From Stenogyne calaminthoides (taxonomy: Eukaryota > Streptophyta > Magnoliopsida > Lamiales > Lamiaceae), in the NCBI GenBank assembly GCA_037126765.1, contig JBBCBC010000008.1, positions 1,178,001 through 1,242,000 of the forward strand: a stretch of 64,000 nucleotides of DNA. Direction: 5' to 3'. This document shows, piece by piece, positions 12,391 to 25,620 of this stretch. The notes beneath the pieces are model-generated. The model was given only the letters and a program-made list of their open reading frames with translations, was not told the DNA's origin and searched no databases. A program made the translations under genes and the position numbers. Numbering within the stretch: the stretch's first letter is position 1; each line of letters begins with the position of its first letter.

Positions 12391-13999
12391 ATAGTCTTGT
12401 AACTAAGGTCATGTTTGTTTTTAATTTGAAGTGGATGAAACAAATCTGAATGGAAAAAAAAGTGAATGAGAGAAATTATGTAAATAGTAATTCTTGTTTG
12501 TTAGTTAGTTAATGATTATATGGAAGAAAAATATAAGAAAAACATGATGACAATGTTATAAGAAAAATATGAAAAAAAATATGTATGTATATAATGAATG
12601 TGAATATGTATTTAAATAGAGGATTTGGAGTGAATTAAAAAAATGACCGAGACGGGAAAGGCATCCCCCATCTGAAACTCCTAATTTGAAAACAAACACG
12701 GCCTAATATGAGGAGTTGAAAGGTGGAACTTCTGGTAATAAATATTTTAAATAACAAAAATATGTACATCCCATTCCAAACAGTAAAAAATTCAAAGCTT
12801 GTACACCATACATACACTTGGTCCACCTCACGCATTATAATTTATAATACTCTCCAAAGCATGTTGCACGTTTGTAGTTTCGATGCAAACAAATTGTAAT
12901 ATAATATATTTATAATGGAACAAGAGACTAGTCTAGAACAAAAACTGCCCTTCAATTCAAGGTCAACCTGTCGATCAAGACCACCGCGCCCGGCCGCTGT
13001 GTGTCGCCGTGAACCGGCTGCCGACCACCTCAACTCCGCCGCCATTAATTAATCCGGCACTTCTCTCTCCTCTCTCCACATTTCCTTGTCAGCGTGGAGG
13101 TGCGTGTCTCCCACTTTCCTCTTCTCTGGGTCTGACTTTATGTGTATCACTAATATTATTATCCAATTTTAAAGAAATGTTAATATGCTAGATTGATAAG
13201 GATTCCATATATGTCGCATACTTGGATTGAGAAAAAAATTCCATATTTGAGTTGGAGATTTTTTTTTTGTAACTAGTTTTTTTTTTTTGACAGGTTTCTT
13301 GTAACTAGATTAAAATATTATTATTAATTTATTTGGAGTTAGGAAGACATGCCGACTAACTAATAAAAAAAAGAAATAATCGAAGAAGCCGTGTAAATAT
13401 TGAACTAGTGAAAATAAATTATGAAATTAAGGGAATGTATGCTACTAGTATAAGAAATCTTGGGAAAGTTTCTCGTTGGAGCTAAGAGAATTGAAAATTA
13501 CAAGTCAATAGATCATCAAAATTGAGGAATTAATATTTTAATCAACATAACATAATCATGATTAAACTAAGGAATTGCAAAATCAGTTAATTTATGAACA
13601 CGTAATATTTATATGGAAACGTACATCTTAAAAAAGTTCCTCACCCTTTATTAACTCAGTATCCGGATTCATAATCTTATCGTATAATCTATAAGTCTAT
13701 AAATAATTGAGGAGATAGTATGCATCATCTGTAAATTAAATACTATTCTTGTATCAAGAAGGAGAAAGCATTATTATTTATGAGTAATCTGATAGGTAGC
13801 TGTCACCAACGCACATATTATTCCTTTTTAATATAGAGATCTAAATGTCTATGTATACTTTTTTATACTAAAATATTTAATTTAGAGGTGTAGATCGGAA
13901 GCATAGTTGCCTAACCACCTCTGTGTAGCTTAAACCAATGGAATGTAGTATTAAAAGTTGTTATTAGTTGCTAATTGCATTGCTACACTTGAAAATATC
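12391..13999. other. Intergenic upstream of CHY1 copy 2
   Basis: AT-rich, with a small GC-rich patch at 12980-13080 whose short ORFs are not recognised. The region just before copy 2 (about 13800-14000) must act as its promoter if it is expressed; I see no convincing TATA box at a sensible distance. Confidence 0.4.
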
Positions 14000-14015
14000 A
14001 ATGAAATTAACAGAC

Positions 14016-16764
14016 ATGGGGAGTGATGAATCTGAGCATATTTTGGTGGAAGACGTATCATGTGCAAGGACTTTCACGTTGAACAAGCCTAAGCAGCTCA
14101 ATGTAGTTACTGCTGCAATGGTATGAATGTTTCTCATATACGTTGATATATGCAACAAATGCAGAGGTAATTAAATTAAATTAAATTGCTAAATTCCAGA
14201 TAGCTCGCTTGTTGGATCTTTATCTTGCTTCTGCAAAGGATCCTTGTGTCAAGTTAATGATTTTTAAGGTACTTATAGTTCCATTTTCAATCTGCCTTGT
14301 TTCGTCATCATTCCTCGTATTGACTCTCTGTCATTAGGGAAGAGGAAGAGCGTTCTGTGTTGGAGGTGATTTAGCAACGGTTGCTCATCATACGAAACAA
14401 GGTATGATCTCTGAGTGTGCTTCACTTTTGACATGTTTGGGTTAATAACTAAAGGCCCGAAAGTTCCGTCTCCTAACAATAGACGATCGATGCTTTGTGG
14501 TCATTAGGTAATTGGAAGGCGAATATAAATGATTTCAAGACGGCGTTAACCATGATGTATGTGATATCTACGCAGAGTAAACCTCAGGTGCTAACTTAGA
14601 ATATATGACAACATGTCTTTGCTTCTTTGTTACTCCCTCCGTCTTGTTTTAGATTGTTTATTCACTGTTTGACTCGTGTTTTAGCGATCTAGTTATTTAT
14701 TAGTATTTGAAATGATAAAGAGATTTTTAAGGTGGGGTACGATAGTCCTACCCCTCCTTAAAAGATTTTCTCATTTCATATACTATAGACAACTCGCTCG
14801 CTAAAACACGAGTCAAACAATGAATGGACAACCTAAAACAGGACAGAGGGAGTACTTCTTTTAATCCCTTATATTTCTCATTAGAAATAGTTCTCTGAAT
14901 CTTCTTATTCCATTTTCAAATGCATTCAAAGGTTGCAATTCTTAATGGACTTGTCATGGGAGGAGGAGCATGTGCTTCTATACATGGCAGATTCCGCATT
15001 GCAACAGAGAATTCGGTACTTTTTTTAATCCATCATATTTTTTACTTCTATGTATTTTTGTCACAAAAAAGCAAAAATGTTGATTCCATGAATCTTATTC
15101 TATAATACGACCACTCAGGAACAGACACATATTAATACCAGTGGGCATTAGCCCCATGAAATTATTGATGTTCTGATAAATCTTCACAGTGTAACCTTCT
15201 TACAGGTTTTTTCGATGCCCGAAACAGGTGTGGGATTTTTTCCGGATATGGGTTCTTCCTACTTCTTGTCAAGACTCCCTGGATTCTTTGGTAATTTCAA
15301 ATATCAATTAGTTATCTGGTCCAGATCATATTACTTTCTTGAACATTATTTGTAAAAATTCTCCGTATAGAATTAAACTGATGATAATATATAGTATGTG
15401 ATTTTACTATAGAGCCCAACATTTGAGATGGGGTGGCTAATGTTGGGTCAGGGATATAAAAGTGATTTTATAAAAGTAAAGAGAAATGTGTCATAATCAC
15501 CAATCTATCGCCTAAGGACGATAATAAAGGATTTTCATGCCTGATCATCTTATATATACCTATATATTGTCACTTTTTTACATTTGATTCCTTAGAAAAC
15601 TTAATATTATACCCTTGCAGGAGAGTATGTTGGTTTGACCGGAGCATGGTTGGATGGTGCTGAAATGTTTGCATGTGGTCTCGCAACGCACTATGTTCCA
15701 TCCAAGGTTTAGGCCTTGTTTGCTCCCATTTTCAAACTTTATAATGTTACCAAGTGCCTAATTATCGCTGTGGGTTTGATTGTTGAGCAGAGATTGGCAG
15801 AGTTAGAAGAAGCAATTGTGAAAGCAGATTCCAGTGTTCCAGCTGTTATCTCTTCTGTAATTGAAAAATTTTCAGTTACGCCAAATTTGAAGGAGGATAG
15901 CGTTTACAACAAGCTAGACATGATTAACAAATGTTTTTGTGGAGCAACAGTCGAAGAGATTGTTGCAGCCCTTGTAAGATCGATCGATGACTCGTATGCT
16001 ACATTCTTCGTTTTGTTTTAGCTTCTGATAATTCCTTTTGTAGGAGAAGGAGGCTGCTGAGAAGGAGAATAATTGGATCTCTTCCGCCATTTACTTGTTG
16101 AACAAAGCTTCCCCTACGAGTCTTAAAATAACTCTCAAATCGGTAAATGCATATCAAAATTATTCTACATCTTCCAAATTATTAAAACTATTCAGTCACT
16201 TGAAATTTATTTTTCTTTTATAGATTAGAGAAGGGAGGGTGCAGGGCATCGACAAATGCATTGTCCGAGAATTTAGAATGGTTTGTCACGTGTTGAAGGG
16301 AGATATAAGCAAGGATTTTGTTGAGGTACTATTAATAGCATCATCTACATTTCGTTTGTGTATATTTTCGACGCAAAATTAACAACAATATAATTGATGA
16401 AATCCAAAAAACGGAAACTGCACAATTTTGATTGTTTGTGCATCAGGAAATCTAGATTTCTAAAAGAACTGTCTTCTTTCATATCCAGGGCTGTAGAGCT
16501 TTATTATGGGACAAGGATAGAAATCCAAAGGTGCATCAACATTTCGTATTTGTAATTTTTTTTTTGTCAATCAACAGTAACTACAATTAGTAGTATTAAG
16601 TTTCAGCTCAAAATTGTTTTCTTTTTCGTGGTTTTTTGCAGTGGGAGCCGTCCCAGTTAGAGTCGATTAGCGACGAAATGGTGGACGGATACTTCTGCAG
16701 TGTAGATGAGGATGACTGGGAAGATCTCAAACTCCCAAACTTACCTGCATATGCTAAACTCTAA
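14016..16764 (+). CDS. CHY1-like 3-hydroxyisobutyryl-CoA hydrolase (copy 2), 12 exons
   Basis: Complete reading frame over 12 exons: 14016-14120, 14200-14268, 14338-14401, 14508-14587, 14932-15015, 15206-15290, 15621-15706, 15791-15973, 16044-16142, 16224-16325, 16489-16530 and 16642-16764, giving 373 aa (378 if the weaker ATG at 14001 is used; 14016 has G at -3 and +4). Family role: hydrolysis of 3-hydroxyisobutyryl-CoA in peroxisomal valine breakdown. Seen: crotonase fold motifs, MPETGVGFFPD with the expected catalytic Glu and Asp, and C-terminal AKL (PTS1). Oddities: FCVGGD replaces FCAGGD, at the first oxyanion-hole position; GGGAC replaces GGGAG; and exon 15791-15973 equals two exons of copy 4 fused exactly, an intron loss. 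A Stowaway MITE sits in intron 4. It could be a divergent functional paralogue or an early pseudogene. Confidence 0.85.
14633..14852. mobile_element. Stowaway-type MITE in CHY1 copy 2 intron
   Basis: Ends CTCCCTCCGTC and GACAGAGGGAG are inverted and TA-flanked, and the interior forms a long hairpin (TTTGACTCGTGTTTTAGCGA pairs with TCGCTAAAACACGAGTCAAA apart from small differences). It lies wholly in the intron 14588-14931, so it leaves the reading frame untouched. Same family as 441-676. Confidence 0.85.
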
Positions 16765-17780
16765 GGCCTTGTTTGGTACATGTGATGCCATAATAAAAGT
16801 TATTTCTCTTTAAAACCGAGAGGTTAGAAAATACAAAGGAATAATGAGTTGTAGGCTGTGTTATGCAAGAGAGTGTATCAATTCTTTGCTATATGAACTT
16901 TGGTATTGGTACTTTGATTAGAGATGCGGTCGAACCAGTCTAGCCAAGTCGAGTTCGAGTCTATCGATCGTATGTATTGTCAGTTCGTGACCCTTTTCAC
17001 GATTAAATAAAAGTATACATTTTTTAAATTATAATTTTAGTATAGTTTAAATATTCGATCATACGTTTGGCTATATACATTTTTGCAAATACTGAGTGTA
17101 AGTGTGCATTGTAGATTAAGATTACTTTATTAATTATAACTCATAGTATGAGTTAGCTCACAAGACTTTTTGTGACTGCTAAAGTGCTACTTCATAAGAA
17201 TTAAATGTAGTTGATTTTAAATTTGTTTCTTTATGTTAACGAATTTTTTGAACGAGTTCAAAATAATTATTTTTGAAAAAAAATTGCATGAGATTGTCTC
17301 ATAAATGAGATAGGGTGCAAAATAGAACAAATCAACACTTATTCTTTTCAAATTGAGATAGGTTGATGTTCAAAATATAACAAATCAACACTTATTATTT
17401 TTTTGAGAGAAAAAAATCATAAAGTGTTGATGTTCAAATTACTTATATCCCTTAAGTTTTTTGTTTTGTCAATTTTGATCATTTTAATTTCATTTTATTA
17501 TTTTTTGGAGAATTTAAAAAAATCATAAATGGTCATATAACTTTTTACTCTCATTTGAACTCTTTTAATCTACAAAAAAACCTCAATCAATTTCAGTTTT
17601 TTTTTTATCAATTTTTATCATTTTAGTTTTCCATTTTTATTGTCATTTTTCGAGTTTTATGTTGGCACGGATAATTTAAACTCTCTTCCTTTCAAAATTG
17701 ATCATTTCAATATTTTTTATTCTTATTTTGTATGCTACATCATATTTCGCCATTTTCCTCCAAAATTTTCAATTTTCATT
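16765..17780. other. Intergenic, 3' flank of CHY1 copy 2
   Basis: No gene seen. AT-rich, including a common dispersed motif (GAGATTGTCTCATAAATGAGA) near 17290-17320 and runs of low-complexity T/A. Confidence 0.4.
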
Positions 17781-18667
17781 TGAAAAGGACTAAAATTTAA
17801 ACTCAAAAGGAAAAAAATAAAATAAAACTTATAGGACCATTTATGAATTTGAATCAATTTCATGTTTTTTTTATTTTTTTTTTTTTGGAAAATTGGTTCC
17901 TTATACATGGGATATTTATCAGAATCAGCGTTACCACTTCCTTGTTTATGTAAAAACTTATAATATTTTTAAATAAATTATTACATGATTAAATACACAT
18001 GAAATTCATTTCAAGGTCGATTTATCGTGACTAGAAATCATGTGGGCTTTTGCCCGCGCAGGTTAAAACATATATTATAATTTTATTTTAAATAAGGATA
18101 AATTAATTTTAGAACACTTTTCAACTTAGCAAATTTCATTTTTAAGAAAAAAGCCAATTTTTTTTTTAATTAAGGATAAATTAGTAATTAGAACACTTTT
18201 CAACTTAGTAATATTTCATTTTTCTTAATATCTCATTTAAAAAAAAGCCATATTTCATTTCTTTCATTAATTTTTTCATTAAGGATAAACTAATAATGTA
18301 GAACACTTTTCAACAGAGTGAAAAATTTTCAATTTTTCAGTTGTCAAAAATGACTAAAATTAAATTCATATATCGCTAAAACACGCTCTAAAAAATACCA
18401 AAATTAATAAAATAAAAACTTATAAGACCATTTATGAATTTGAGCAAAGTTACAGGACCATTTGTGATATTTTATTTTTTTGGAAAATTGGTTCCTTATA
18501 CATGGGATATTTATCAGCAACTTCAGCGTTACCAGGCGTATTTCCTTGTTTATGTATCAAACTTATAATATTTTTAAATAAATATATTACATCATTAAAT
18601 ACACATGAAATTCATTATCAAGGTGGTCGTGCCGGAGTGGTTATCGGGCATGACTAGAAATCATGTG
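17780..18667. repeat. Direct duplication carrying tRNA-Ser-like fragments
   Basis: Two copies of a roughly 290-bp segment, about 17780-18070 and 18370-18667, share long words such as GGAAAATTGGTTCCTTATAC and ACTTATAATATTTTTAAATA. Each ends in a broken tRNA-Ser(AGA)-like sequence. The first (18015-18064) has lost the D-arm side but keeps the variable arm and the start of the T arm; the second (18623-18667) keeps the 5' half up to the anticodon stem. The short upstream flank AAATACACATGAAATT is shared with the tRNA-like sequence at 10406, so the unit spread with its flank as DNA. Confidence 0.65.
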
Positions 18668-19000
18668 TTTAATTTCTAACTCTATAGACAACCCCATTCA
18701 CCATTGTTTTTTTTATAAATTTTGTCATTTCTAATTCAAAATGCAAAAGAACTCTGTTTTTGAGCAGAGATTGCCTCGGTTAGAAGAAGCACTTGTGAAA
18801 GCTGCTTCCGGTGTTCCATCAGTTATCTCTTCAATAATTTCAGAATTCTCAGAAAGGCCAATTTTGAAGATGAATAGTGCTTATCACAGGTCAGATGTTA
18901 AAAAATGCACACCTAGTAAATTATGCTTACGCACAATACTTAATTATACACCTTGTTGGGTCTTCTTCCCGCTCCTATTATGCACATCGAGGGACACGGG

Positions 19001-19690
19001 CCAGAGGCGGACACAGGAATTAAACTCAGGTAGGGCACAAAATTTACTATAAAAGAAAAAAAAAAAAATAATTCAAATTTAATGGGAACGATTATTGTAA
19101 TGTGGAGTTTTGCATGATCCGATCTCACTATGAAACACGAATGGTGCTTTAACATTTTGAAATTGGTGATTGTTAATTTTATCACTTTGAGAACCCCCAT
19201 CATATCATCTTATGCAAGAAGAATTTTCCTATGTTGTATATATATTTAAGAGGTGTGGTTAAAAACAATTATATATAAAACAAAGTATAAAAAACTATAA
19301 CATTATAAAAAAAATGAATTACTTTTGAAAACCTAGAAGCACTTTTTTTTTTTTTTTCAAATTATGTCAAGAAGCTTTAAAAATAAGTGTTTATAAAGTT
19401 TTTTTTTTTATAGTTTCAAAACGTGCACTGATATTGGTTAACAAATAAAAGGACCACCTGGCTAAAACGTAATAGATTCTTCTAAGCATGTGAAGGAACT
19501 CTTCTCTCATGTGAATTAATAAAAAAATTAACATAGCTGTGAAAAGTAAGGCTCAAACCACTATCATGTGTGGTTAAAAGGACTAACTTAGCTCCAGGCC
19601 AACCACTACATCTGGAAACATTATAACATGTGAAAATATATATACAATCTGTGAAATTGAGGTAGGGCACTTGCCCCCTCTGGACTGAAT
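19001..19690. mobile_element. Nested element inside the left LTR-like arm
   Basis: Sequence continuity with the right LTR breaks at about 19000 and resumes near 19700 (CCTGATTGTC). The insert starts CAGAGGCGGACACAGG and its right end, read in reverse, is CAGAGGGGGCAAGTGCCC; both sides also carry AGGTAGGGCAC words. This fits a hAT-like non-autonomous element of about 690 bp. Its exact ends and target duplication were not settled. Confidence 0.45.
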
Positions 19691-20419
19691 GTGTGTCCTG
19701 ATTGTCAGACCCTAATTTACGCAACCAAGACTCAAAGCTCCACTAAGTTTCATTCGATTTTGTCTCACAACAGTCTCAATCTCGGATATTCAATTATTAT
19801 ACAAAGTGTAAGAGGAAAGACTCAAAGATCCACTAAGTATCGGTAGCATTCCTCACTCTTTGTCTCACTCTCTCAATCTCGTAATTCCATGTCAATTTGA
19901 TTTTTCTATTGCATCAATTTTTCACAGTCTTTAACAAATAAAAGAAGCCGTGAAGATGCCATACAAAGGTTACAAGGGTTAGAAGAATTTAAATGGAAAA
20001 TAATGTGTATGTGTGTTTCACTTGGTTTGACAGGGGTTAATAATTGAATTTGTTACAATTTGAAGGACCTCGTGACTTGGGTCAAATGGCCAAAAACCGG
20101 TGGGATTTGATTGGGCTTGAGCCCATTTCGGTTTTGATTCATTTGGCCCCAAAAGTTAAATTTCTGCCCTCCCAAATTGTAATACTTGCACCCGTGTTGT
20201 TGTCACTCCCCACCCATTTGTGCAACAATTTGATTTTTTTTTCAAAAGATTAGAAGATGAGGGTTTGGGTTGGAGGGTAGGTGGGGTAAAGGTTGCATGA
20301 AAAAATTTGAAGGGTTCATTGGTTCTTTTCAAAACTTGTTTAAAAGAAATAACTTGTATGTGTGTTTCACTAAATCGATTTTCAGGCTAATAATGTGAAT
20401 GTTGTCAAAGTTGACAAAA

Positions 20420-23150
20420 GACCGGATTGTGGCATAGAAGACTAGGACACATGAGTAACAAAGGGTTGAAAATTCGCGCCGAAAATGTGTTAAATCTGGC
20501 GTTTTTGGTGATGAAAAATTGTCATGCATACCTTTTTTGTGATTCATGTGTGTTAGGAAAAATGTGTGCAAACATAAAAAAGTTAAATTTCTGTTAACCC
20601 CTACCCTAATCTCTCTTCTTGCAATGATGTTCTTGAATACTTGCATGTTGATGTTTGAGGTCCTGTTAGTGTGCCCCACCCATGGTGGAAATGTGTATTT
20701 TACTTTTCCTAATTGATTGATGATTTTCTAGGAAAGTGTGGGTTTTCTTAATGAAAAACAAATCGATGTGTTTGAAAAGTTTAAGGATTGGAAAATTCTG
20801 ATTGAAAATCAAACTGGAAAAAGGATTAAAAATCTTAGAACTGATAATGGGTTAGAGTTTTGCAACAACTTGATGGATAAATTGTGTGTTGATTCCGAGA
20901 TTAAAAGGCATAAATCTGTTTCTTTTACATAATAAAAAAAAAAAAAATTCCCAAACAAAATGGGGTTCTTTGAAAGGATGAAACGAAACTTGATTGATAA
21001 GGTTAGGTGCATGCTAGGCCTAAACCTAAACATTGCTCTGTTGTCTTTCTAAAAATTCAAGGGGTGAGGCGGTTTGTCTTTTTTTTTAAGAAAAACGAAT
21101 CTTATCAATAGGTCTCCATCCGTTCCCTTGAAAGGTAAATGTCCTGAAAATGTGTTCTATGGTAAAAGCATTGATTATTCTAACTTGAGAGTTTTCGGTT
21201 GTGCTGCGTTTGTGCATCAAAAGATTGATAAACTTGAACCTAGGTCTAAGAAGTGTGTGTTCCTAGGTTATCCTGGAGGTGTGAAGGGTTATAGACTTTG
21301 GTGTAAAGATGAACGTGGATTCAAAGTTGTTATCAGTAGAGATGTTATCTTTAATGAATCTGATTTTCCTTGTTTACATGCTTATGTGTCTTCACATGAG
21401 AATGAGACTCCTCCTAGTGAGGTGGAGCACACCTTTATTAGTTTATCCAATATGAAAATGTTGATTTGCTTCTTTTGAAAATGTTGTTTTGCCGCATGAA
21501 TATTGAAAGAGATAAAAATCTTGATTTGCTTTTTTCGAAAATGTTGTTTTGTCTGATTAAGAAAATCTTGATTTGCATCTTTGAAAATGTTGATTTACTG
21601 ACTTTGTAAATGCTAAAATTACTGTTGAATATGTGGAAAATGTGCCTGAAAATGTTGATTTGATTGATTATCAACTTACTAGGGACAGACCTAGGAGAAA
21701 CATTAGGCAACCTTCTAAACTTGATGATTTCCACATTGATACGCATGCTTTTAGTGCTTTTGAGTTTTGCAATAATAAGCCAAAGTCCTATAATGAAGCT
21801 TTAAAGTCTAAAAATTCGGTTGAGTGGTTAAATGCTATGAAAGAAAAAATGAAATCCTTGCATGTTAACCAAACCTGGAATCTTGTCCCTAAACCTAAAC
21901 ATTGCTCTGTTGTTGATTGTAAGTAGTTATTCAAGATTAAGGATGAAAATGAATGTATAAGATTTAAGATTAGATTAGTGGCTAAGGGTTTTACTCAAAA
22001 TGGGGGGATAGATTACACTGAAATCTTTGCTCCTGTTGTGAAATTTACCACTGTGCGCATAATGCTCATTTTGATTGGGAATTGAAACAAATGGATGTAA
22101 AAACTGCTTTCTTGCATGGTGATTTGGATGAAAAGATTTATATGAGACAACTTGATGGCTTTGTTGATTCTAAATATTCTGAGCATGTGTGTCTCCTTAA
22201 TAAGTCTTTGTATGGATTGAAACAATCGCCGACACAGTGGAATAAGAAATTTGATGAATGCATGATGTCTTTGAAACTCAAAAGAAGTTCGTTTGATCAT
22301 TGTCTTTACTTCAAGAAAGATGCATCCGTTCCTTTCTTCTTGCTCATATATGTGGATGACATGCTTCTTATTAGTCCTTGCATTAAAACTGTTGAGCATG
22401 TTCAGAAATGCCTTGGTGATAAATTTGAGATGAAGAATCTTGGTAATGCTAAGAAGATATTAGACATGAATATTGAAAGAGATAGAAAAAGTCATACTCT
22501 CCTGCTTAATCAGATTTCATATGTTGATAAGGTTTTGATTAAGTTTTTCATGTCGTCCTCTAAATTTGTTAATGTATGCCTCTTCTTTATCCCATTTTGT
22601 GCTAAGTAAGACTTTAATCCCTCAAAATCTAAGACTATGTTACGGTTATTGATGAGATGAAAGATGTGGATCTTGAATCCAACGCAATCTATTGGATAAT
22701 TAATATATACTTTGTCTTAACATGATGTATCTCATTCTTAAGCACTAGACCGATATTTGCTTATTCTATTAAATAGCTTGAATTAGATATATGTTTTCAT
22801 CCAAGTATGCCTCATTGGGAGGCTTTTAAAGTTAAACTCTTAAGTACCTATGATAAATAATAATTTTGAGGTAAAAAAGCTCAAATTCTCAAAATCTACC
22901 AAATGGTGTGAGTCTAGTTGGTTATGTGGATTCTAACTATGCTAATGATAGAGATAATTGAAAATCTACCACTTCTTATGTGTTCACTTTATGCGGTGTT
23001 TGTATTAGTTGGAAATCCCAATTACAACATATTGTTGCTTTGTCCACCCCAAAATTCCTCTTGAATCAAAAATATGTTGCGATTCTTCTTGATTTATGGT
23101 ATTCTTGTATAAAGAGGCAATTTGGTTAAAAGGCCTTATTTACTAAAAAA
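20420..23150 (+). pseudogene. Copia pol remnant (integrase, reverse transcriptase, RNase H)
   Basis: Domains in order, in several frames: an integrase zinc-finger region (LWHRRLGHMSNKGL near 20430, FCDSCVLGK near 20537); the integrase core with LRTDNGLEF near 20835; the post-core region with FGCAAFVH near 21195 and CVFLGYPG near 21260; reverse transcriptase with KQMDVKTAFLHGDL near 22085, LYGLKQSP near 22210 and the catalytic YVDDM near 22348; and RNase H traces such as GYVDS near 22920. Stops (for example near 21925 and 22083), frameshifts and deletions break it throughout, so it is inactive. No gag or protease region was found. Confidence 0.85.
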
Positions 23151-23425
23151 TCTCACTATGTATAACCAAGTTTCCTTGAATGTGAAGTTGTTGTTTTTCG
23201 ATAGTCAAACCCTATATACAAATTAACTAAGAATCAACAATATTTATTTAATTTATTCCATGAAAAAATACATTATTAATCTTGAGAAAATTGAAAGAAA
23301 ATTTAATCCTATCTATCTGATATGGGTACCAAATGTCTTTATACAAAGTAAAAATTATTTTATCCTTCTTGCATGAGAACTTTGAATTTTGATTCTATTG
23401 AGTAGGTCTGATTTTTCTGTTATGT

Positions 23426-23552
23426 TTGTGACTTGTGTGTCAAAACTATTTTTTTGTTTGTGACTTGTGTGTCAAAATGGTTTTTTGTTTGTGACTTGTG
23501 TGTCAAAACTGTTTTTGTTTGTGACTTGTGTGTCAAAACTGTTTTTTGGTTC
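23426..23552. repeat. Tandem repeat, about 31-bp unit, 4 copies
   Basis: Four copies of a unit containing GTGACTTGTGTGTCAAAA, starting near 23428, 23460, 23491 and 23521, downstream of the copia RNase H remnant and upstream of its 3' LTR. The Cys/Val-rich ORF here is an artefact of the repeat. Confidence 0.85.
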
Positions 23553-24104
23553 TCAAAACTATTTTTGCTTGAAAGCCTCGTGTCATGCATGTTTTTAGAA
23601 CTATGTGTTGTCTTAATAGCATTCTTGTTTTGCTATTATTTTTCTCCTCTAACTTTTGTGTTTTTTTCCTTTGCAAGTGGCTGGTGTGTGTTTGTTTTTG
23701 GGCGATGATGAACTCCTGCGGATTTTCGGAATTTTTCGTGTGTATTTGGGAATGGCCAAAAAGGTAGAGAATTTGTTGGGCTTGAGCCTATTTCGGTTTT
23801 GTCCATCTGGCCCAAGTCATGAGGCCCTCCCAAATTGTAACCCTAGGTGTGTTGGCAGCTTCCATATAAATTCTTCTTCTCTTCTCTTTGTAAACCTGAG
23901 ATGTGAAATTGAGATTGAGAGAGTGAGACAAAGAGTGAGGAATGCTACCGATACTTAGTGGATCTTTGAGTCTTCCCTCTTACACCGTTCATTCCATCTC
24001 CGACAATCAGGAAACCTAAGCCCGTGTCCCTCGGTGTGCATAATAGGAGTGGGAAGAAGACCCAACACACTTGATACTCATGTGAATGCCTTTGCAGATT
24101 AAAC

Positions 24105-24616
24105 TGTTGGAAAAATTAGTTGGAATGTGTAGACGAAAATGACTAATGTAGACACTGACACGGAATAAGTCGAGGCAAGAGTTAGACTCTCTTTCCGTAA
24201 GACGATATTGCCCCGTACCCAGGTGCAATACGGTTCTATGGCAATCGCCCCCAAGATACAATGACTTTAAAGCTTTACGACTCCGCACTTACTTAATCGA
24301 AAAACTATCAACCCAAACAATATTCTGAGCTCTCTCCGGAACACGAAAATGAGGGAAGAGAATAGAAAACTTCGACCTCAAATGATAAGACTCAAGAATC
24401 AATTATCGAGTGAATGATCGAGAGTTAATTTGGTCTTATTCCGTGATGATTGTGGAATGAGGAGGGTGTATTTATAGATTTTGAGGCATCGATTCTTGAA
24501 TAGGTGCAACCTTTGAACATTCTCAATCTTTTTTTCACATCATTTCACGTCATACCTCTTCATCTAATACATACCATTTCAAGGTGACTTTTCCATTCAC
24601 CCCAAAAATTCCAACA
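24105..24616 (-). mobile_element. Solo LTR inserted in an exon of CHY1 copy 3
   Basis: A 512-bp sequence bounded by TGTTGGAA and TTCCAACA and flanked by the perfect 5-bp direct repeat TAAAC (24100-24104 and 24617-24621), which is what LTR-element integration produces. No internal element sequence is present, so it is a solo LTR, probably left by LTR-LTR recombination. On the minus strand CTATAAATACACCC (about 24469-24482) looks like its promoter TATA box. Removing one TAAAC copy and the LTR restores a continuous 61-nt CHY1 exon. Confidence 0.9.
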
Positions 24617-25514
24617 TAAACATCATAAATAAATGTTTTTGTGGAGAAACTGTTGGAGAAATTATTGCAGCCCTTGTAAGATCGATATATGACTAGGCAT
24701 ATCAAATTTTAGCTAATTTATGAATTTAAGATATATTTTTTGGTGTTGATGGTTTTAGGAGAAGGAGGGTGCTGGGAAGAATGACAATTGGATTTCTTCC
24801 ACTATTAGCTCCTTAAACAAAGCTTCCCCCGTGGCTCTTAAACTTGCTCTCAGATCGGTATGTGCGGATGCATCAAAATAATGCACATACAATATCCATT
24901 GGCATGAGGCCATTTAGGGATATATGCATATATGCAGGAGAATGTATATAGTTCATCTAACTTGTTAGGAAAAATTGAAGTTATGAAAAAAAAATATTAA
25001 AAAAATAAATTAAGAAGTCATGCAATATTATTAACACAGTTCAACAATGAAATGACTACATTTGGGGACTATCTAAGTCAAGATATTCATTGAATTTCGA
25101 GAGGACGAGGTCGAAATTAGATTTTAAGTTGAATAGTCAACATCATGGACCAGAGTACAATACTTTATGCTCCACAACTTAACATATATAGTTCAACACC
25201 TGTGACTTGAAATTGTATTTTCTTTAAAGTATTTTGAATTCGAATAATCCTCTAAAAGTTTGATGTTTTAATGAATCCTATTTTTATTTATTTACAGATT
25301 AGGGAAGGGAGGGTCCAGGGAATTGGCATATGCATTGTAAGAGAATATAGAATGGTTTGTCATATGATGAAGGGAAAAATTAGCAAGGATTTTGCTGAGG
25401 TCATGGTAGTAAAAATGATCCCAAGCTTATCATCTCCATATATGTTCACATAAAATGATCAGCATGCAATTACGTATAGTAACTCAAAAAGTCATTGTAG
25501 GCTACATTATAAAA

Positions 25515-25620
25515 ATAAAAAATCATTTTAGGTTCTTTTAAAGAAAAAATTAAGCCACGAATCTCGAGTCTGAGAAGCAATAAGGTAAAAAATTGATTAG
25601 CATTTTTTTCATAATAGATC
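25515..25620. repeat. About 100-bp repeat (3 of 3)
   Basis: Matches 7000-7095 and 11855-11950. It lies just past the point where copy 3 loses homology to CHY1 (after 25399), so it could mark a rearrangement breakpoint. Confidence 0.5.

Larger units (their letters stand above)
18954..24067 (+). mobile_element. Degenerate Ty1/copia composite with inverted LTR-like ends
   Basis: Both termini carry the same about 47-bp sequence in inverted orientation (TGTTGGGTCTTCTTCCC at the left; its complement ends at 24067), with only a couple of mismatches. Flanking pentamers cacct (18949-18953) and cactt (24068-24072) look like a target duplication with one change. A second inverted match joins 19807-19890 and 23905-23985, and a third joins 20050-20090 and 23790-23850. 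Between them lies plus-strand copia pol (about 20420-23150) without gag or protease. The right LTR is in the orientation expected for this pol (TATAAAT near 23872); the left LTR-like arm is inverted, so this is a rearranged or nested composite. Confidence 0.75.
18768..25399 (+). pseudogene. CHY1-like pseudogene (copy 3), split by two retroelements
   Basis: Exon blocks 18768-18889, 24098-24104 plus 24622-24675, 24759-24857 and 25298-25399 match four consecutive exons of copy 4 with conserved lengths (122, 61, 99 and 102 nt once the insertion and its target duplication are removed) and good splice borders. The upstream exons and the two last exons are absent. The intron after the first block holds the 5.1 kb copia composite 18954-24067, and the next exon is interrupted by the solo LTR 24105-24616. 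Remaining exon pieces show no stop codons, so decay by insertion and deletion seems recent compared with point mutation. Confidence 0.9.
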